Shown here: piece by piece, positions 1-6,422 of the stretch
Layout: each line of letters starts with the position of its first letter
Position numbering within the stretch: the stretch's first letter is position 1
From: Methylobacterium symbioticum
GTDB taxonomy: Bacteria > Pseudomonadota > Alphaproteobacteria > Rhizobiales > Beijerinckiaceae
Direction of reading: 5' to 3'
Assembly (NCBI RefSeq): GCF_902141845.1
Contig: NZ_CABFPH010000059.1
Location: forward strand, 1 to 33,764
DNA: 33,764 nt
Translations under genes and position numbers: made by a program
The notes under the pieces: generated by a model
Databases searched by the model: none
What the model was told of the DNA's origin: nothing
Seen by the model: the letters and a program-made list of their open reading frames with translations, nothing else

Positions 1-159
1 CTGGCCGGTCTTGCGGGCGGCCTCGATGAACACCTGCAGGTTCGCCCGCGCCGCACGCTGGCCCACAAACTCCGACAGGCTCAGCGGACGGATGCTCGAT
101 TCCGCCTCGCCGACGTGTGCCTCAGGAGTGAGCAGTGCCTCTTTTTTGGGTTTTATCAT
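1..159 (-). CDS. ruvB: RuvB Holliday-junction helicase, N-terminal part (cut by window edge)
   Basis: RuvB is the AAA+ motor that, with RuvA, drives branch migration of Holliday junctions in recombinational repair. Only the first 53 codons lie in the window; the gene runs off the left end. The visible part has the typical alphaproteobacterial start: a short basic lead, then SSIRPLSLSEFVGQ followed by ARANLQVFIEAAR, which is the RuvB N-terminal signature just ahead of the Walker A loop (outside the window). The ATG at 157-159 is preceded by a GGAG about 10 bases upstream; no earlier in-frame ATG fits. It lies 101 bp downstream of the DUF6894 gene on the same strand, and both may be read from the promoter that carries the LexA-type box at 537-551. 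The identification is firm for a fragment this short because the motif order is distinctive. Confidence 0.85.
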   Translation of the reverse strand, partial: MIKPKKEALLTPEAHVGEAESSIRPLSLSEFVGQRAARANLQVFIEAARKTGQ

Positions 160-260
160 GCGGTGAGACTCCGCCCCATGACGGCAATCCGGCCTGTCGG
201 ATCAAGGGCTTGGCCCTGCGGTGGCCTCACGGATGCCTCGCGGGCGGCCTATAGGGCATC

Positions 261-491
261 TCAGGCGGCCTGCGCCGCGACGGGGAACGGTTGGAGCAGG
301 ACGCGGCGGCCCTTCAGGTCGTGCACCGTCACCTGCCATTGCGACCAGTCGGTGCGCGCATCGCTGCCCATCACGGCGTGGGCGACCCGGCGGGCCCGGT
401 CGGTCAGCCGGCTCGGCTGGCGGATATCCGCGCCCTTCGCGTCGAGGACGCACTCGTAACCGTTGGTGCAGTGAAAGCGGTACCGGGCCAT
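261..491 (-). CDS. DUF6894 family small protein
   Basis: This 76-residue protein belongs to the DUF6894 group, small proteins found in many paralogous copies in Methylobacterium and relatives; their function is not known. What is seen: the usual opening MARYRFH, an aromatic/basic strand, then VLDAKGAD (the family normally has a D-x-x-G-x-x turn here), a central helix and a C-terminal strand. There is no signal peptide or membrane segment. The start is supported by AGGAG 8 bases before the ATG. The gene sits on the same strand as ruvB and 46 bp downstream of a perfect GTTC-N7-GTTC SOS box, so DNA-damage control is likely. That is unusual for this family and is inferred only from the site. Confidence 0.8.
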   Translation of the reverse strand: MARYRFHCTNGYECVLDAKGADIRQPSRLTDRARRVAHAVMGSDARTDWSQWQVTVHDLKGRRVLLQPFPVAAQAA

Positions 492-536
492 AGGCTCGCT
501 CCTGTCGTGCCGTTGCGAGGCAACCTCCGTGCGTAT

Positions 537-551
537 GTTCTACATATGTTC
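537..551 (-). promoter_or_regulatory. LexA (SOS) box, alphaproteobacterial type
   Basis: The sequence GTTC TACATAT GTTC is an exact match to the direct-repeat SOS box GTTC-N7-GTTC recognised by LexA in alphaproteobacteria (read as GAAC-N7-GAAC on the minus strand). The match extends beyond the core: on the minus strand AGAACATA occurs twice, 11 bases apart. The box ends 46 bases upstream of the DUF6894 start, where a core promoter would lie, and ruvB follows on the same strand. Binding and regulation are inferred. Confidence 0.7.
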
Positions 552-606
552 TTAACGGAGTCCAGGGCGAGATCCGGGTGCCGTGGCGGATTGTCGGCCT
601 CTGTTC

Positions 607-1731
607 TCAAGTCCGTCCGGTGAGCGCCGCGATCCGCGCGGCGAGGGCGTCGACATCGGCCTCGGCATGGGCGGCCGAGAAGGCGACGCGGAGCCGCGCG
701 GTGCCCGGCGGCACGGTCGGCGGCCGGATCGCCACCACGAGGAAGCCCTCCGCCTCCAGCGCCCGCGACAGGGCGAGCGCATCCTCCGCCGCGCCGACGA
801 GGACGGGCACCACCGCGCTCTCGGCCTCGGGCAGGCCGAGGCGGGCCGTGAAGCGGCGGGCGAGCGCGAGCGGCCGGGCGCAACGCGCGGGCTCCGCCTC
901 AAGGATCTCCAGGGCCGCGAGCGCGGCCGCCGCGGAGGCGGGCGGCAGGCCCGTCGTATAGACGAAGCTGCGGGCGCGGCTCGTCATCAGGTCGACCACG
1001 GCGCGCGAGGCGCAGAGATAGCCGCCATAGGAGCCGAGCGACTTCGAGAGCGTGCCCATCTCGAGCGGCGCCCGCGGGCCGCCCTCGGCCACGCCGAGCC
1101 CGTGCGCGTCGTCCACCAGCGTCCAGGCATCGTGCGCCTCGGCCACGCCGAGGATGTCGCCCATCGGCGCCCGGTCCCCGTCCATGCTGAAGACCCGCTC
1201 GGTCAGCACGAGGCAGTGGCGGTGCGCCGCCCGCTCGGCCCGGAGCAGGCGCGCGAGGTCGGCGACGTCGTTGTGGCGGAAGGCGGCGACCGTCGCCCCC
1301 GACAGCCGCGCCCCGGCCCACATGCAGGCATGGGACAACTCGTCGAGGAGGACGAGGTCGCCGCGCCCCGCGAGCGCCGGGGTGATGCCGAGATTGGCGA
1401 GGTAGCCGCTGCCGAAGACCAGGGCGGCCTCCTTGCCCTTGTGGGCGGCGAGCCGCGCCTCCAGCGCGTCGAGGACCGGGTGGTTTCCGGTGACGAGCCG
1501 CGAGCCGCCGGACCCCGCCCCGTAGGCGGCGACCGCCGCCTGCGCCGCCGCGATCACCCGCGGGTCGTGGCTGAGGCCGAGATAGTCGTTGCAGGAGAAG
1601 GAGACGAGGCGGCGCCCGGCGCGGCCCGCCGCGGCGTCCGGCCCGCGCTCGGTGGGGACGAGGCGCCGCCGCAGGGCCGCCTCGTCGAGGGCGGCGAGCT
1701 TGTCGCGGGCGAAGGCATCGAGACTCGACAT
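607..1731 (-). CDS. bioF: 8-amino-7-oxononanoate synthase
   Basis: BioF is a cytoplasmic PLP enzyme that condenses pimeloyl-ACP (or -CoA) with alanine to 8-amino-7-oxononanoate, the first committed ring-building step of biotin synthesis. The 374-residue protein has normal family length. Visible motifs: FSCNDYLGLS near residue 45, GAGSGGSR at 71-78, the cofactor-stacking ELSHA at 131-135, DDAHG at 207-211 (the Asp that holds the PLP nitrogen) and the Schiff-base lysine K230 in TLSKSLGSYGG. I chose the ATG at 1729-1731. An ATG four codons upstream is possible; a GTG at 1770 lies inside the AGGAGG-like stretch and is unlikely. No strong ribosome-binding site is seen. The gene is divergent from bioA; the order is bioF | bioA with no bioD between or beside them. 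Confidence 0.92.
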   Translation of the reverse strand: MSSLDAFARDKLAALDEAALRRRLVPTERGPDAAAGRAGRRLVSFSCNDYLGLSHDPRVIAAAQAAVAAYGAGSGGSRLVTGNHPVLDALEARLAAHKGKEAALVFGSGYLANLGITPALAGRGDLVLLDELSHACMWAGARLSGATVAAFRHNDVADLARLLRAERAAHRHCLVLTERVFSMDGDRAPMGDILGVAEAHDAWTLVDDAHGLGVAEGGPRAPLEMGTLSKSLGSYGGYLCASRAVVDLMTSRARSFVYTTGLPPASAAAALAALEILEAEPARCARPLALARRFTARLGLPEAESAVVPVLVGAAEDALALSRALEAEGFLVVAIRPPTVPPGTARLRVAFSAAHAEADVDALAARIAALTGRT

Positions 1732-1761
1732 GGCGCCCATGGCGCCGCGCGCGGCCGCCGT

Positions 1762-1780
1762 GTCAAGCACCTCCCTTGAC
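1762..1780. promoter_or_regulatory. Perfect inverted repeat between bioF and bioA (operator or paired -35 boxes)
   Basis: GTCAAG (1762-1767) and CTTGAC (1775-1780) form a perfect 6-bp inverted repeat with a 7-base spacer in the 79-bp gap between the divergent bioF and bioA. Each arm reads TTGAC on one strand, so the repeat presents a -35-like TTGACA towards bioF and TTGACC towards bioA. It does not match the BioR box (TTATMKATAA) used by many alphaproteobacteria. It may be back-to-back promoters, an operator, or both; -10 elements at the right spacing are poor. Confidence 0.45.
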
Positions 1781-1810
1781 CGGAGCCCGCGGCGCTTCCA
1801 TCCCCGCCGG

Positions 1811-3055
1811 ATGAGCGAGGCGGAGCCGAAGCGCCATCTCTGGCGCCCCTACACCCAGATGCGGACCGCGCCCGAGCCGTTGGAGGCCGTGCGCACGCAG
1901 GGCAGCCGGATCGTGCTGGCGGACGGGCGCGAACTGGTGGACGGCATCGCCTCGTGGTGGACGGCGGTGCACGGCTACAACCACCCGCACATTGCCCAGG
2001 CCGTCGCCGACCAGCTCGCGCGCATGCCGCATGTGATGTTCGGCGGCCTGACCCATGCCCCGGCCGAGCGCCTGGCCGCGCGGCTCGCGGACCTCCTGCC
2101 CGGCGACCTCGACCACGTCTTCCTGTCCGATTCCGGCTCGGTCGCCGTCGAGGTCGCCCTCAAGATGGCGGCGCAGCTCTGGCTGAACCGCGGTGTGGCG
2201 GGCCGCAGCCGCGTGCTCGCTTTCCGCGACGGCTATCATGGCGACACGATGGGGGCGATGTCGGTCTGCGATCCCGAGGAGGGCATGCACCGCCGCTTCG
2301 GCCGCTACCTGCCCGAGCAGGTGTTTTGCGACTTGCCGCGGAGCGAAGCGGCGACGGCGGCGCTCGATGCGGCGCTCTCCCGGCACGGGAAGGAACTCTG
2401 CGCCGTCATCGTGGAGCCGCTGGTCCAGGGGGCCGGCGGCATGCGCATGCATCCGCCCGAGGTGCTGGCGAGCGTGGCCCGGCTCGCAAAGCGCCACGGC
2501 CTGCCGCTGATCTGCGACGAGATCTTCACGGGCTTCGGCCGAACCGGCACGCTGTTCGCCTGCGAGCAGGCGGGCATCGTGCCCGACATCCTCTGCCTGT
2601 CGAAGGCCCTGACCGGCGGCACCATGGCGCTCGCCGCCACGGTCGCCACCACCGAGATCTTCTCTGCCTTCCTCTCGGACGACCCGGGCGCGGCGCTGAT
2701 GCACGGGCCGACCTTCATGGCGAACCCGCTCGCCTGCGCGGCGGCCGAGGCGAGCCTCGACCTGTTCGCACGCGAGCCCCGCCTCGCCCAGGCCCGGGCG
2801 ATCGCGGACAGGCTCGCGGCGGGGCTCGCCCCCCTGCGCGGCCGGCCCGGCATCGCCGATGTGCGGGTGCTCGGAGCGATCGGCGCGGTCCAGTTCGAGA
2901 GCCCGCCCGACCTCGCCGACCTGAAGGCCCGGCTGCTGGCCCACGGCGTCTGGGTGCGTCCCTTCGGGGACGTTCTCTACCTGACCCCCGCGCTCACCAT
3001 CGGTGCCGCCGATCTCGACCGCCTCATCGCGGCGGTGGTCGCGGAGGCGGCTTGA
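1811..3055 (+). CDS. bioA: Adenosylmethionine-8-amino-7-oxononanoate aminotransferase
   Basis: BioA is a class III PLP aminotransferase that makes 7,8-diaminononanoate from the BioF product, usually with S-adenosylmethionine as amino donor. The 414-residue protein has standard length. Diagnostic features are HLWRPYTQM at the start, the BioA-specific WWTAVHGY at 49-56, SDSGSVAVEVALKMA (107-121) for phosphate binding, DGYHGDT, ICDEIFTGFGRTG (234-246, with the PLP-nitrogen Asp) and the Schiff-base lysine K265 in LSKALTGG; HGPTFMANPLA follows. The ATG at 1811 gives the usual N terminus, although no clear Shine-Dalgarno sequence precedes it, so the messenger may have a very short leader. The frame stays open upstream but has no family similarity there. 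It is divergent from bioF and presumably controlled with it. Confidence 0.93.
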   Translation: MSEAEPKRHLWRPYTQMRTAPEPLEAVRTQGSRIVLADGRELVDGIASWWTAVHGYNHPHIAQAVADQLARMPHVMFGGLTHAPAERLAARLADLLPGDLDHVFLSDSGSVAVEVALKMAAQLWLNRGVAGRSRVLAFRDGYHGDTMGAMSVCDPEEGMHRRFGRYLPEQVFCDLPRSEAATAALDAALSRHGKELCAVIVEPLVQGAGGMRMHPPEVLASVARLAKRHGLPLICDEIFTGFGRTGTLFACEQAGIVPDILCLSKALTGGTMALAATVATTEIFSAFLSDDPGAALMHGPTFMANPLACAAAEASLDLFAREPRLAQARAIADRLAAGLAPLRGRPGIADVRVLGAIGAVQFESPPDLADLKARLLAHGVWVRPFGDVLYLTPALTIGAADLDRLIAAVVAEAA

Positions 3056-3097
3056 GAGCCTGTTCGAGCAGGTCTTCACCCCGTTGATCCCGTCCTC

Positions 3098-3141
3098 CAC
3101 CTCAGGATGAGGCGGATGGGTGGGATGAGACGGATCTCCGC
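3098..3141 (-). repeat. Partial copy of dispersed palindromic repeat family 1
   Basis: Read on the minus strand, this stretch aligns without gaps over about 44 bases with 20470-20513: GC(G/A)GAGATCCG, then CTCATCCCACC, then CCTCATCCTGAGGTG. Only one terminal arm (CACCTCAGGATGAGG at 3098-3112) is present, without the inner hairpin seen in the full copies at 4638 and 20497. It looks like a decayed or truncated copy. Confidence 0.6.
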
Positions 3142-3145
3142 ATCA

Positions 3146-3169
3146 CGTTCGAGCGGTCCCGCTCGAACG
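3146..3169. terminator. GC-rich hairpin, possible terminator after bioA
   Basis: CGTTCGAGCGG and CCGCTCGAACG are perfect 11-bp arms around a 2-base centre. The hairpin lies 90 bases after the bioA stop. There is no T-run, so it could be a weak terminator or part of the repeat region. Confidence 0.4.
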
Positions 3170-3362
3170 GGCGCCGAGCGGGCTATCCACGGCCCTCGGG
3201 CTGCCTCCGGTGCCTTTCTCGCCGGGCGCGGGAGACTCACCGGCCAATGCCGCCTAGGCTCGAGCCTTGGGGAGCCGGGCATGCCGCTGCAACCCGCACG
3301 GGCTTTGCCCGTTGGGTTGAGGGCGGGCACGCGGGCGGCGGCTCCGAACGGGACGCTGGAGG

Positions 3363-3761
3363 ATGCGAAACGTGGCGAGCGAGCAGACGATCCCTCAGGA
3401 CGACCGGCCGGTGATCCTTCTGGTCGAGGACGAGGCCCTGACGATCATGGATCTCGGCGACGTGCTGGAGGATGGCGGATACGATACCGTGCAATGCGCC
3501 TCCGCGGAGCGAGCCCTGAGCATTCTCCAGGCCCGGCCCGACATCTGCGGCCTCGTCACCGATGTGGAGCTGTCCGGCAAGACCAACGGCTTCGAGCTTG
3601 CGAGTTCCGTGGCCGAGGTGCGCCCGCAACTGCCGATCCTGATCGTATCCGGCCGCGCCGCGCCCGATCCCGAACGGATGCCGCCGGGCGCGCAATTCCT
3701 GGCCCGCCCCTGCAGCGGTGCCGAGATCCTCGACCGCCTCCGGCAGCTGATGCCCTGCTGA
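3363..3761 (+). CDS. Single-domain response regulator (REC only)
   Basis: This is a stand-alone CheY-like receiver of 132 residues with no output domain. It would take phosphate from a histidine kinase and act by protein contact or as a phosphate sink. Visible features are the strand VILLVEDE with the acidic pair E22/D23, the phospho-acceptor D67 in LVTDVELSG, and S96 in ILIVSGR at the switch Thr/Ser position. In the last motif (FLARPCS) the near-invariant lysine is replaced by arginine (R115), which may change signalling. The ATG at 3363 is preceded by GGAGG, close to the start; an internal GTG at codon 4 is an alternative. No histidine kinase is adjacent, so the partner is elsewhere. A hairpin at 3771-3792 follows. 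Confidence 0.85.
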   Translation: MRNVASEQTIPQDDRPVILLVEDEALTIMDLGDVLEDGGYDTVQCASAERALSILQARPDICGLVTDVELSGKTNGFELASSVAEVRPQLPILIVSGRAAPDPERMPPGAQFLARPCSGAEILDRLRQLMPC

Positions 3762-3770
3762 GCCGACGCT

Positions 3771-3792
3771 TCCCCGGCGAGCTTCCCGGGGA
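3771..3792 (+). terminator. Hairpin after the response regulator
   Basis: TCCCCGG and CCGGGGA are 7-bp perfect arms with an 8-base loop, starting 10 bases after the stop codon of the response regulator. It lacks a T-run. A terminator role is likely but not certain. Confidence 0.45.
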
Positions 3793-3910
3793 TCGCGAGC
3801 GCCGTTGTCATCTCAGCTTCACGCCCAGCCGTCACAGGCTTCCCCGCGCCCTGGGTTCCGCGACGGATCCCGGGACGCGGTGCTTGGATGCCGGGCGAGC
3901 GAGGTGCACG

Positions 3911-4561
3911 ATGGCGGCGGCGGACGAATCTTCGGCGACCGCGCCGGGTAGCGAGACCTTGGGCCATTCCGTGATCAAGGCGAAGCGCGGCAAGCACGAC
4001 AAGGATTCGGCGCAGGGCGCGGGCCGGCGCATCCGGCCGCCGGGCGCCAAGAGTGTCGGCTGGGCTCTCGTCCAGGCCGCGCGTCTCCACCGCGCCCGCA
4101 TCGGCGACAGGCTCGCCGCCCTCAACCTGTTCGCCGGCCAGGAGCAGGTGGTGCAGGCGCTGGCGGCTGCCGGCACCATGACCATGGGCGACCTGGCCGC
4201 GACCCTGCGGGTGCGGCCGCCCACCGCCTCCAAGACGATCTCGCGGCTCGCCGCCCTCGGCGTGGTCGAGCGGCGCGCCGAGGCCGGCGACGGGCGCATC
4301 GTGCGCGTGCGTCTCACCGAGGCCGGGCTCGCCAAGGCCGAGGCGATCGAGCGCCTGTGGGACGAGGTCGAGGCCGAGCTTCTCGAGGGGTTCGACAGCA
4401 AGGACCGGCGGCGCCTGCGCAAGCTCCTGCGGCGCGCCGCGCGCAGCCTCGCGGATGCGGCCGGCGTCTCCGGCCACGACAGCGAGGCGGATGCCGAGGA
4501 GCTCGAGGTCGAGGAGGACGAGATCGAGGCTGCGCAGAGCGCGGCGGCGCATCTGGTCTGA
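3911..4561 (+). CDS. MarR-type winged-helix transcription regulator
   Basis: The 216-residue protein has a MarR-like winged helix-turn-helix at about residues 75-140: a helix with GQEQVVQALAAAG, then MTMGDLAATLRVRPPTASKTISRLAALGVVERR (positions 91-122; recognition helix around 103-113) and the wing with DGRIVRVRLTEAG. A dimerisation helix with WDEVEAELLEGF follows. It differs from typical 140-170-residue MarR proteins in having a basic, poorly ordered N-terminal tail of about 45 residues and a very acidic tail after residue 188 (many E and D). MarR proteins commonly bind small ligands and repress nearby genes, but no partner is evident here. The ATG at 3911 has GAGGTG 5 bases upstream. Ligand and targets are unknown. 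Confidence 0.8.
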   Translation: MAAADESSATAPGSETLGHSVIKAKRGKHDKDSAQGAGRRIRPPGAKSVGWALVQAARLHRARIGDRLAALNLFAGQEQVVQALAAAGTMTMGDLAATLRVRPPTASKTISRLAALGVVERRAEAGDGRIVRVRLTEAGLAKAEAIERLWDEVEAELLEGFDSKDRRRLRKLLRRAARSLADAAGVSGHDSEADAEELEVEEDEIEAAQSAAAHLV

Positions 4562-4637
4562 GGGGCTTCGGGCCCGGATTCGATAGCCTCCGGTTGAAGA
4601 ACGACCGCACCTCGTCCTCAAGCAGCTCCCACTCAAG

Positions 4638-4752
4638 CACCTCATCCTGAGGTGCCGCGTCAGCGGCCTCGAAGGAGGCCTCCAGGGATCTCGGCGCTAT
4701 CTGGAGGGCTCCTCCGAGGTCTCCGCTTTGCTGCGGCGCCTCAGGATGAGGT
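4638..4752. repeat. Dispersed palindromic repeat family 1, full copy A
   Basis: A 115-bp nested palindrome between the MarR gene and the methyltransferase. The ends are CACCTCATCCTGAGGTG on the left and GCCTCAGGATGAGGT on the right. Inside are GGCCTCCAG and CTGGAGGGC arms around a GCGCTAT-containing loop, so the whole unit can fold into one long imperfect hairpin. It shares this architecture and most of its sequence with 20497-20609. No coding potential; no flanking duplication was evident. It resembles a non-autonomous, MITE- or REP-like element. Confidence 0.75.
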
Positions 4753-4831
4753 CGCGGAGGGGAGGAACGGCGCGTGCCGGCCGAGAGCATGGTCCGCGGA
4801 CGTGCTCGTCGGTTGCGCGGAAGAACATGCC

Positions 4832-5599
4832 CTACCGCCGCGCGCAGAGCGCGAGCGCCGGCCCATTGGCGTGGTTCGGCTCGTCGAAGGCGACCGAGAC
4901 CGTGAAGCCGCGGTCGCGGAAATAGGCGAGCAGGCTCTCCCGCTCCAGCCAGATCGCGTAGGTCTCGGCGCCGCCGCTGAAGCCCTGCCAGGACTTGGCG
5001 ACGTCGGGATAGAGACGACGCACGCCGCGATAGGGCGTGTCGCCCAGCGGCATCGGCGGCCAGAACAGGGCGCGGTCGCCGCGGCCCGCGAGGCTGTCGG
5101 CGTCGAAGACGTGGGTCCAGAGGAAGACCCGGTCGGTGCGGGCGCAGATCAGGTCGAGCAGGCGCAGCGGCTCGGTCATGTGGTAGAGCACGCCGCAGGC
5201 GATGATCGCGTCGAAGCGGGGGCAGGTCTCGAGATAGGGCAGGAAGCTGCCGAGCTTGAACCGCGTCCGGGACAGCCCGAACATCTCCTTCACGCACAGG
5301 CATTTGAGGAAGGCCCGCGGGTTGGCCTCGATGGAGACGATGGCCCGCGCCCCGAGCGATTCCAGCAGCGTCGCGTGCGCGCCCTCCAGCGGCCCGAGTT
5401 CCAGGACATCCAGTCCCGCGAAGGGGCCGATCAGCCCCTCCGCCCAGTGGATGCGGTGATCGGTGAACAGGTGGGCGTGGCCGGGCTCCGCGACGAGGCC
5501 GCGCTCGGCCGGCATGGACGAGGACCACTCGCCCTGGAAGAGGTCGACGATGTTCTGGTCGGACGGCGCCGTGTCCAGAAGCTTCGACTCGATGGCCAT
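4832..5599 (-). CDS. SAM-dependent class I methyltransferase
   Basis: A 255-residue cytoplasmic protein with a Rossmann-type methyltransferase core. Motif I is LDVLELGPLEGAHA at about 63-76 (SAM binding), and the acidic end of strand 2 is E91 in VSIEANP. Motif IV-like FDAIIACGVLYHMTEPLRLL spans 129-148; the YHM/EP arrangement resembles methyltransferases of the CmoB/DUF1698 and Methyltransf_23 kind. The substrate cannot be told from sequence. The LYHMTEP loop and the later WFWPPMP-like aromatic segment suggest a small or lipid-like acceptor, but this is weak inference. The ATG at 5597-5599 is preceded by AGGGT. It stands alone on the minus strand, with a repeat element downstream and a small membrane-protein gene upstream. 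Confidence 0.75.
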   Translation of the reverse strand: MAIESKLLDTAPSDQNIVDLFQGEWSSSMPAERGLVAEPGHAHLFTDHRIHWAEGLIGPFAGLDVLELGPLEGAHATLLESLGARAIVSIEANPRAFLKCLCVKEMFGLSRTRFKLGSFLPYLETCPRFDAIIACGVLYHMTEPLRLLDLICARTDRVFLWTHVFDADSLAGRGDRALFWPPMPLGDTPYRGVRRLYPDVAKSWQGFSGGAETYAIWLERESLLAYFRDRGFTVSVAFDEPNHANGPALALCARR

Positions 5600-5736
5600 G
5601 CTGAAACCCTGACGACGCCCGGGCGCTCCCAGCCCGGACGGATGCCGGTTCGATGCCAGGGGAGCGCGCCAGGGCGAGAACCGGACGTCGCGACCCTATA
5701 GGCCGCCGGGGCCGCCCTGTCCCCTCCCTCCGCGGC

Positions 5737-6036
5737 TCACGGCGGCGACGGCCGCACGGGGCGCCCGTCCTGCTCGCAGCGCAGGGGCCCGCTGCCGTCG
5801 AGGGCGTGGACCCGGACCTGCCCGCCGAGCGCCGCGCAGCGGGCGCGGAAGCCGCCTTCCGGCCGGTGGAAGCTCCAGATCGCCACCATCGGCACCACCA
5901 TGATCAGGCAGATGCTGCCGATCACCAGGGCCGCGGCCCAGGCATGGCCGCCGGCCCGGGCCGGCCGCTCCGGCCGCTCGGGCGGCAGGGGGGCCAGGAA
6001 AGCCAGCGTGAGCCCGATTGAACCAATTGCACTCAT
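5737..6036 (-). CDS. Small membrane protein of unknown function
   Basis: I do not recognise this 99-residue protein. It has a hydrophobic N-terminal segment (about 4-17), a Pro/Arg-rich linker (PPERPERPARAGG), a clear membrane helix at about 33-55 (ALVIGSICLIMVVPMVAIWSF) and a soluble C-terminal part with two cysteines (C67, C87) that could pair if periplasmic. The ATG at 6034-6036 is chosen because GTGGAG lies 7 bases upstream; a GTG four codons earlier falls inside that Shine-Dalgarno sequence. Codon bias fits the neighbours, so it is probably a real gene. Confidence 0.6.
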   Translation of the reverse strand: MSAIGSIGLTLAFLAPLPPERPERPARAGGHAWAAALVIGSICLIMVVPMVAIWSFHRPEGGFRARCAALGGQVRVHALDGSGPLRCEQDGRPVRPSPP

Positions 6037-6174
6037 CGGCCGCTCCACCCCTGTGGCGCAAGACGTGGCGCCGGCCGCAAGCGGCCGTCCCGATCCGAGA
6101 TTAGGGCGCCACGGGCCGCTTGCGAAGGCGGCTGGGGCGCGGGGCGTGGTCGCGGCGGGATCGCGGGGGGAGCC

Positions 6175-6327
6175 TCAGCCGAACACGTCCCAGCGGATGA
6201 ACATGGCGAGCGACACGATCGCGAAGATCGCGAGCAGCAGCGGGTTGCCGAGATAGATCGCGGCGGCGAGCAGACCCGCCCAGGCCGCCAGGATGCCGAA
6301 CATGATCGCGATGGCGACGGGATTCAC
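6175..6327 (-). CDS. 50-residue protein with two membrane helices (GTG start)
   Basis: A short frame starting with GTG encodes MNPVAIAIMFGILAAWAG, continues LLAAAIYLGNPLLLAIFAIV, then SLAMFIRWDVFG and stop. It reads as two tightly packed membrane helices (about 4-24 and 28-44) separated by a GNP turn, ending in a short cytoplasmic WDVF tail. GAGG lies about 10 bases before the GTG. Small two-helix proteins of this kind are common in alphaproteobacteria but poorly described; function unknown. It is on the same strand as its neighbours, between the LRR-kinase gene and the 99-residue membrane protein. Confidence 0.6.
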   Translation of the reverse strand: MNPVAIAIMFGILAAWAGLLAAAIYLGNPLLLAIFAIVSLAMFIRWDVFG

Positions 6328-6422
6328 GAAAGGGGCCTCACAGCGCTCGGAGCCAGGCCCGTGCCGCCCGCCTCATGCGGCCATCCTGACCTCTGCCCGG
6401 TCCGTCTGTCCACCGTGCCGGA

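Larger units (their letters stand above)
3056..3362. other. Intergenic region with repeat fragment and hairpin
   Basis: The 307 bases between bioA and the response regulator hold no gene that I can support. They carry a fragment of the dispersed palindromic repeat (3098-3141) and a perfect 11-bp hairpin (3146-3169). GAGAGCCTGTT at the start resembles a run at 20437, next to another repeat copy, which suggests a longer composite mobile repeat. The promoter for the response regulator should lie near the right end, but no convincing -35/-10 pair was found. Confidence 0.5.
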
